Assembly (NCBI GenBank): GCA_964030785.1
Contig: OZ034967.1
Location: 51,861,533 to 51,925,532, forward strand
DNA length: 64,000 nt
Reading direction: 5' to 3'
Source: Siderastrea siderea
Taxonomy: Eukaryota > Cnidaria > Anthozoa > Scleractinia > Rhizangiidae
The stretch's first letter is position 1; each line of letters begins with the position of its first letter. Below, in pieces: positions 11,263 through 20,200 of the stretch. Below the pieces are notes generated by a model. It was given only the letters and a program-made list of their open reading frames with translations. It did not search any database and had not been told where the DNA came from. A program made the translations under genes and the position numbers.

Positions 11263-14200
11263 CATTATTATTGTTATCATCATCGTTATTATTATTATTA
11301 TGTTATACAATATATATGCAATGCACAATGACGTTGATAACACTGAGAATTAACCCACATCCAAAGGAGGGGTGACTTGACTGAAAGGCGTGCTTCCTTC
11401 ATTCGTGTCTCCATCTGTAAGTACAATTAACACGTTTGGTTTATCAGGTCGGTCACCGCTGTCTTCCCAGGCAAAGAAATCTTCGGCTGCTAGCTCCAGA
11501 GCTCTGTCGGTCCTTGTTCCTCCTCTAATGTGCGGCAAACTATTAGCTTTTGATGTTATAGCAGCAATTGATTGGGCGTCAGTAAATCTGAAAGAATGAT
11601 CGACAAAAATTAAGTTGTGCACTGAGCAATTGCCTAGAATTTCAAATATAGAAATTTCATGGTTACTTCATACATACCATATACCATGACGTAAGGTTTA
11701 TTAAATTCCAAATGTCCTCAGACTTAAAACAAATAAACTTTAGTTTTAAGCAGCTAGTCAAGGACGGTACTATACCAGGTACATTTATACGAATAAATGA
11801 AAACCTCCTTTTCTCTGATCAGAGCGCTGCTGTCATGGGAAGAAGGAAGGAGCGGGGGGGGGGTTGCCCTGAGCTTCTTTGTTTGCATTTGGTTTTCGGC
11901 TGGTAGCATCTGTCTCTTTGCATTTTTGCGAGTTGTCGCTTAATTATTTTAAGCATTGCTTTCTTATTTTGGCGATGAAGCGTAAAGTAAATTCCTTTTA
12001 CATACTTGTACCAGGTATGTGCCTCCCAGCTGTACAAAAGGATCGCCATGTGTGTTCCATCCTCAGAAATCTGAAGTCTTTTAGCGAGCTCAATGATGAA
12101 TCTCTTCGCTCTTACGTAATCGGGAGGACTTATACTATTGGAAGAGTCGATGATGACACCAACGTCTAGATGTTCCTTGCAAGGCTTAGGGGGAAGTGGA
12201 CCTTCAAGAAAGAAACACAGTCATGCAATGCGTACAGAACCGACCAAGTATCTGTAGTTCATCACAATTTTCTTTACTCTGTTTTGTTTCATAATATTGT
12301 TTAATGCAGTATAGTTTTATCAGGAAAAACCAGTAGGCTTATGACCATCATTTGGCCCCAACCTTCACTCCAATCCCCTGATTCCCAACGCCCTCGAATC
12401 TTCGTCCCCATCCCCACCCACTGAGGTAAATATGTTAACAAAACTAACATATGAAACCGTGTAACAAGCAGCAAGGCGAAAACCACTTTTTATTCAAACT
12501 AGAAAACACAGTAAAACTACAGCAAGTATTTGCATAACGAAAACTTAAACTTGGGAACCTTGAAAATAATTTGCTTTCGAAAAATCCGCATACATATCAG
12601 TGAGGTGAAGATCAGAGCAACGTTACCAATGTCACAATATCACGGCGATTTTAGTGGACAACTTGCAAACTAGCGACAAGAGTCTAACACAACGTTTCGA
12701 TGTCTCCATGACATCATTATCAAGTGGAGAAAATAAAATATAGATTAGTTAATATATACAAGATGAGGTGTTAAGAAAGTAAACAATAAGCAACATATTT
12801 GGCGTGTAATTGTGTGTGCATGATAAGTATGTCTAAATAAATAGTTTTGCGCGGATAGAGTCCGATTGCGTGTTCAGTTTTGGTTTCTTCTTCTTTATAA
12901 ACAACATTTCGTAAATTAAACAGTCCAATTTTCCGCCGCATTTCTTGAGGACGGAAAAGTTGGTATTGAGGTCGCCGATGGTTTTAATGCCGTGGTCGTT
13001 CTTTAGATGCTTGCCGATTGCTGAAGAACGGTGTTCGTCAATACGTTGGTGTAAATGCCGGCTAGTATAGCCGACATACTCTGCATCGCACAGATCACAT
13101 TGATAATTGTACACCACGCATTGTTGGTTAACTAAGGCTGGTTTGGGCTCACGCATCTTAAGGTCTTCACCAATTTTGCGGCTCCTAAAAACTGGTTGAA
13201 GAGTGTGATCGATTCTCTTGCTCAGGTCGGATAGTTGTCTTTTCACCGCATCAGCCGACTTTTGATCTTTAAATGGCAGTACTACGCGGTGAACAGTATT
13301 TTCGTTGACAGGTTGTTGAGCTGGCACATCGGGATCTCCAGACATCACTGAGGTAACATAGTGAGAGATAGTAGAGTTGATGAGGCTCTCAGGGTACTTG
13401 AGATTCGCAAACATCAACTTAAGGCGATCACACTCAGTTGCGAAAGCTTCCCGTGTGGATGACAGGCGGAAAGCACGGTTTACCATGGTCTTAATTAGCG
13501 ATTTCTTGTACCTTTTATCAACATGGCTTTGGTGATGGAGCAGTAGGCCAGTATTTGTTGGCTTGCGGTAAACACTGGTTTCCAGTTTGCAGCCTTTCTT
13601 AAGTACTTCCATACCGACAAATGGTAACTTATTGTCGGATGCTAGTTCCATGGTGAAACTTATGGATGGATGGCAGTTGTTAAGCGTTGATAAGAAAGCT
13701 TCTGCTGCTGGTACATCTTTCATGGTAGCGAGCGTGTCGTCCACGTATCTTCTGTAGAAGTCTGGCAGTTTGTTTTCTTGTTCCAGTTTCTCTTCGATAG
13801 AGCAGAGAAATGCGTTCGCCATAAGGGGTCCCAAAGGTGAGCCCATAGCAGTTATCATGCACACACAATTACACGCCAAATATGTTGCTTATTGTTTACT
13901 TTCTTAACACCTCATCTTGTATATATTAACTAATCTATATTTTATTTTCTCCACTTGATAATGATGTCATGGAGACATCGAAACGTTGTGTTAAACTCTT
14001 GTCGCTAATTTTTATCCTTAAATGTTTATCCAAATTCAATCTGATTCGAACTTGCAAACTTCAATACAAACCCTTAAAATTTTCGCAGCAGTCGTGTTGA
14101 GAGTTTCGCCTGCCAGTGAGGGGTAGGGGGATATTCAAGACACCACCCACTTAAAGTTGAAGAGAGAGCATATAACTTTTCCAAATTAAAAAGCTCAAGC

Positions 14201-17200
14201 AATTTAAGCAAATTAGAGCTAATTCTCGGTGGATTTAATTTTCTTTACCTCGTGTGGACCACATTTCCTTACTAGCGCAATGCTAAATAAGACGTGATGG
14301 GTTTCGTTTTACTTCCGATTTCTGAGTCAAAACCGTTGCTGCGTGGCGTCGCATTCCAAAAAAAAAACTGCGGTCGACAGCCAACAGAGATCGAGCACGA
14401 TTTAGAAGAAAAATATACACCTGTTTGAAAAAATGTTGTGGGGTGAAACGTGTAAACGATAGACAATGCGACACAATGGAACTCTGGGAAGATGGCACGG
14501 GCAAGTTTGTTACTGGGCTTCGTTTCTTGATATTCAAAATATTTTCTTTCCAAGATAATTTAAAGAGTAAATTAAGGCATGCTGAGTTATTATAATGTTC
14601 ACGTGACTAAGAATAGAGGCAAGAAATTACGCTTCCCAGAGCACCTTTGGGTCGCATTGATTTATGCTTTTCATCCGACAACGTTTTTTCAATTGGGTGT
14701 ATTCAAAGTATAATAGCTTTATCCTCCGCAGAGGCTTGTTTATATCTCATGTAGTCATATAATGAAGCAGGGGCTTAGAAGACGGAAAATACTGCAAGTA
14801 AGAAGAGAAAATAATTAAATAAATAAAGTTACCAAGGGATGGTGGAAAAGGAAAAGGACTTTTTTGCATTCTTGTACTCTCGTATACTCAGGCGGAGGAG
14901 GACTGATACTAAACACGCGAAATGAAACTTGACTCTGATGATGGCTTCCGCTCAGGTTGTCGAAACTTCAGTCAATGTCACCACAAACCGTCCTTCTCAG
15001 GGCTACACCCACCCGGACGATCATAATAAGTATCGACTTATGAAAAGAGGGAAGGAATAAGAAATAGCTCACTTTGCCAGTTTTTATAGGAAAGTTGATC
15101 TTTGAAAAAATCCAACGTGCACTTGAATCAAAAGTGTACTTGAAAGGTGTTTAGTGTCAACTTACCTCCTCCTCCTCCGCCACCACTACTGCATTTGCCA
15201 CAGCTCTTCTTGCACATGTCTGAGGAAAGACATATACCCAGATACTATTAATAATGCAAATAATGTATGCCACATTCCTACCACATTTTAGGGATTATAT
15301 TCATTTTGTTTTGTTCTCATTTGTAAGCTTGAGAGGGAAGATACATAGTTTAGTTAGTTTTTTTTTTCAGGATCTCTAACATTTTGAGTTTCTTTAAAGA
15401 AAACACCACTTTGAGAAACTTACGTCATGCTACACAAGTAGTCAATCAAAAACTTTATTGCCTATTCTCTCCCAGGATACATCTCCACCAGGAATACAAC
15501 AAAACAATGACATACACGAACATGAACGCGATAACGGCGCCGGCAACGCACTAAGCAAGAATAAAAGGTAACGTTGTGGGATAAAACTTGTACAGTTTTG
15601 CACTTAAAGTCGTGTTTGAAAGCTTTTATGGCGAGAAGGATGGCCAAAAGCTCTCTGTAGTTTGAAGTTGTTCGCGCTACTTGCTTGTCCCAATAACCCA
15701 CTACCTGTGTTTTATTGAGAATTGCTCCTCATCCGGTTTGTGATGCGTCGGTTACTAGTTAGAATTCGACTGGTTTCGTTTTGGTAGGGCGGCCGTTCCA
15801 AGATCAGCTAAGATCATAGCACGTGGTACCACCATGCTAGGCCGTCCTTAGAGGGGATGTCCAGCGCGAGTGGGGAATCCTAACTTAATCGTCTACCAAG
15901 CAGACGATAGGCGTTTCGTAAAAGAAGCTTTTCAGGGACAATGGCTTTTGTCATCGTGATGCACTGCCTGTTTTGCGTGCTAGTACCCGTGCGGTTACGG
16001 TTGACCGAGCCATGGTACGTCGGATAACATCCTTTAGTCGTCGAATGTGAGTGACGGGAACTTCGATCATGGGAAACCGTCCTCGCTCTCGGTGATCACG
16101 ACGTTACTGATGAATTCATTGTGAGGGGCTGGTTGAAGGGACGGCTTTTCCCAGCTGATGAGCCACACCAAACGCGTCGACGTGTCCAGTAAGAGCTGCA
16201 TGTGGTTTTTTATCTCCAACGGGGAGGCCATGAATAAAATATCGTCCGCGTTAATGACGAGTCGTAAGCCTTGTTGACGCTGAATTACTGTCCATAACGT
16301 TCTGCAAAAAAAATACGGGCTTCCATTGAATCCGAACGGGAGAACTGCTCATTGATACCAGTGACCTTTCCAGTGAATGCCGAGGAATGTTCGGTGGTCC
16401 GGATGTACTGGGATGTGGTGAAATCCGTTCTTGATATCGAGCGACTGACTAGTGTCTGGAAGTGCCTAGCGCCTTTTGTTAAGAAAGGAAAGTCTGTGCC
16501 GTAGAACTGGCTTTGTACCACGAGTTCTAAATACTCCTCCTGGAGATAGCGAAACTGGACCAGCTGAATGGAGAATAATTGCTGCACTAATTCCTCGTCG
16601 ATATTTCTTTCGTTGATCGTAGACAACAATTTTGATTGAAGTCTCGACGTAACTGCCGCAGTGCGACAGAATACTGTAGGTAGTTTGGAGGTCCTGTTAG
16701 GGTAAATTTCGACAAGCGACATCGCCTTGAAACAGCGACATAAGACAGACGAATTGGCGACAAACGACACAAAGAAGGATTGAAGCTGCGACAGCGACAA
16801 AGACAAGCGCAAAGACAATAAGAAAATACCAACAGAGACATGGCTTCAGTTTGGTCAGTCGAGAATCGAAGATGCGAAGATCTGCTGGCAGCTTGATCTT
16901 GGTTAGCATGTTATTTATGGTAGAAAACACGCTCTGCGTGTCCTTGGTGGCGTAGGTTTGCTCTGCGGACCCGAGGGTTGTGTAACCGTCAACTGTCTCT
17001 GCAGTTGTTCCACGTGCGCCATTTCCGCTTTGAAATTCTTCTTGACCCGTTTTTTGTTTCCAATCATGAGATTCGTCAGTGCAACTGCTCGTGGATTTGC
17101 TTGGTTTGAACAAAGGTAGGGTCCAGCCGTTCGTCGAGAGCCTTAAAGACAGAATCGATTTTTTTGGAGCGTCTTTTCGGATATGATTCCGTGGCGTAGA

Positions 17201-20200
17201 CGCACCAATTAACAATGAAAGGTGAGCAATTAAAAGTCGCTCAACCGTAACGGAAAGTTGATTGACACTCTTCGCTGACTACAGTCACGTGTCGTTTATT
17301 CAACTCTCTCACGGTCGCTGTCGCGTGTCTATATTACCTACAACTCTAGCGGAAATATACTCAAAAAAATGTTTTACGATTGAATTCTTCAGTTAAATTC
17401 AAGCAAAAAGCCGATACTGCAAGAATCACGAAACCACCACCAGCGACAAATACAGAGTTTGCTTCTTTACGACGACGTTTCTCCTGTGTGTACAGTATGC
17501 GCTCGAGTGGTATGTAATACGTACGTAATTTCCATGGCATATTTATGTAGCTGGTGTCACTATCAAGTAAATGGAAAGAGAATGAGTAGCATATTTATGT
17601 AGCTTATGTCAGTCAAGTAAATGGAAAGAGAATGAAAGGCATATTTTTGCAGCTTGTGTCAGTCAAGTAAATGGAAAGAGAATGAAGGCATTCAACGCAA
17701 CCATAAACTATACAATTCAATTTTCAGACAACCAGACGATGTTCTCTATGTAATATCGAGACGTTTGTGACAGAATTTGTGCCCGTGTATTATCGGACTT
17801 CCAAACTCGAATCTGGAGCAACTCTTTCTATATGTATCGGCATAAAATAGACGAAACGTAGGTAGTTCTTTACGTTAGCAGCTGAAGTTGCTCCTTCCTT
17901 GTTCTTTGTTACTTCTTTGTTGGACTAATGAACCCACAACTTAACCCTATTCAGACCGGGGGGGGGCTTTTCAGGCCCGCCTTTAACTTTGAAGTTACGT
18001 AATTTCGTAACTGTTTATGCTAGTACCACTAAACTTTGTGACTTTTCCTAAAAATTAACTGCGAACATTTTGGCATGAGTGTCTTGTGTCCAACAAACGT
18101 GACGTTGCCATGGCAACCGCTCTGTGACAGCCATGTTTTTAAAAAATTACGATTCTCGCCTTAATCGCTGCTGTTTTAATGTTTTGTAATCGAATTTGTA
18201 CTTTTACATTAACTTTAGCAACAGTTTATCATTTAGGAATAACCGCTCACTGTTTAAAGTCACTAATCCCTTCCCTTTTGTTGGATCAATTAAACTCACA
18301 AACAAAATAGCTTTTTTAATTAAGGATTTATTTTATCTAAATCTATTTTATTTTAAGTAAGGATTTATTTTAAATAAATAGTTAAAATAATTTCGACAAC
18401 GGAAAAAACAAAACAAAAATAACTTCATATTCTCACCGCTTAAAGTCCTGTATCCTCTCCCTTGTCTAAAACGAAAGTTGCATTTTTGTCGATTTCGCTG
18501 TGCCTTTGACCACCAGGGGCAAATATAGGGGTCGCTGTCTTGGCACGATGTGTCCACTGTTGTAAAATAAACAGGTTTAAACAACAACAAATAGAAACCA
18601 TCCACAAAAAACAACAACAATCAAATAGATGAACATGCAGCTGTAAAATACAGAGATTATAGAAGTTACTGATACAGAGAAAACAAATCAGTTAGCATGT
18701 TAGTGAAAAGGAAGCAATAGGTAAGTTTTGCTTAGCTATGCTTTCCTACCGTTGCACCGTCGACAACTCTTTGGGCATGTATCCCAAAGGGGAAACCTCT
18801 TTCCAATGTAAAACATTGTATTCGGTTGAGCGGTTCTCCAGCAATGTCCTGCAGCAGCTCTAACTGCACAGTTGCTTGCCTTGTCCTCACAAGGTGCTAA
18901 CGAGATTAAACAAACACAAATAAACAAAACTACACATGGAACATGTTTGGAACAATTAAAATAAGGATAACTTACTCTTGGGGGCGACGTTAAAATATGA
19001 AACACGAGTCAGGAGCATTGAAGCTACACAATTAAACTCAGTGGGTGTTTAATACGTCCAAAATAGTTTTATTACAATATCACTATGGCGACGGAAACGA
19101 GAACGTCCGTTAAACGTCTTATTGGAAAAACAGTGGAGGTGCCAGTGCGTTATATATTTTGGTGCATTTCCTTACCGTCCTTAGAATAACGTGTAAATAA
19201 TGACCAAAGTCAAGGTTTTGTGGGGAAGTTGAACATACGACGGTAACGTTTCCTTCACTTATCTGACTGACCTTAAATACCTTCCCTACCAACCCAGCTC
19301 TTCGATGGTCTGACCACTTAATAAGCGTGAAGTTTAAAATAACATGAACTGGTTTTCTATACACGTTTTACATAGTGCAGCCGTCCGGATATCGTAAGGA
19401 CCCTGCTGAGATGTAGTTGCGCAATTTGTCGGGTCCCACTAAATTCTAGACTTCCTGCTACTTATAGGATATCTTCAAAGAATTACAAAGTGACTGCTTT
19501 CACACATTTTTCTGTAATAGATATACTACAACAGTTTTCAATTTTCAGCTTATTGCAGCCTCATGTCACAATTTTTGGAATCTTTTTCCTTTTTAATATC
19601 TTCTTCCAAAATTTCGGAACCAAACGTTTCGGAGCAAATGTAACGTCCAGAAATTTAATCCGGTCCAAACAAATGAATTAAAAGATCCGAACATTAAAAG
19701 ATCGAAAATTTTTATATCAGGCTTTTCCACTGCGTTTATTACACACAAATGTCTTAAGTTTATACAATCCACCGAGAGCAAATCACTGAAATCTCTCAGA
19801 AAAGAACATTTTTTTACGCTTTTATTCATTTCTTGATAGCCGAGTCATACAATGAAAGCTTTTGCCGCTGACATCTTTGAATGTCCTACCTTGCAGTATA
19901 GAAAATGACCATTACGCCGTTACGATCCATGAATTGCTCATTCACTAAGGTTTTAATGACCAACTCAATTTCTTTTTTAATTAGCTTCTGCAATGAGCAA
20001 ATCGTACGCAATTATTCCGTACAAGTTTCCATATCACCAGGGCTAATACTGAAATGGTGAAAAACGACAACAGCAACAAAACAAAACCGAAAACAGACAC
20101 AGGCGCGCTCGACTTTGGCTACTTGTGAGGTCCATGTTCAATATCCCTGTTGTGAGGTCTACCTCTTCTGTAGCAGGTATCCAAAAAATACCAACGGCAT

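Noticed and set aside
12301..12486. Hydrophobic minus-strand frame MVFALLLVTRFHMLVLL as a signal-peptide exon for module C
   Set aside because: No consensus donor at a fitting phase, and it is not kept upstream of module B.
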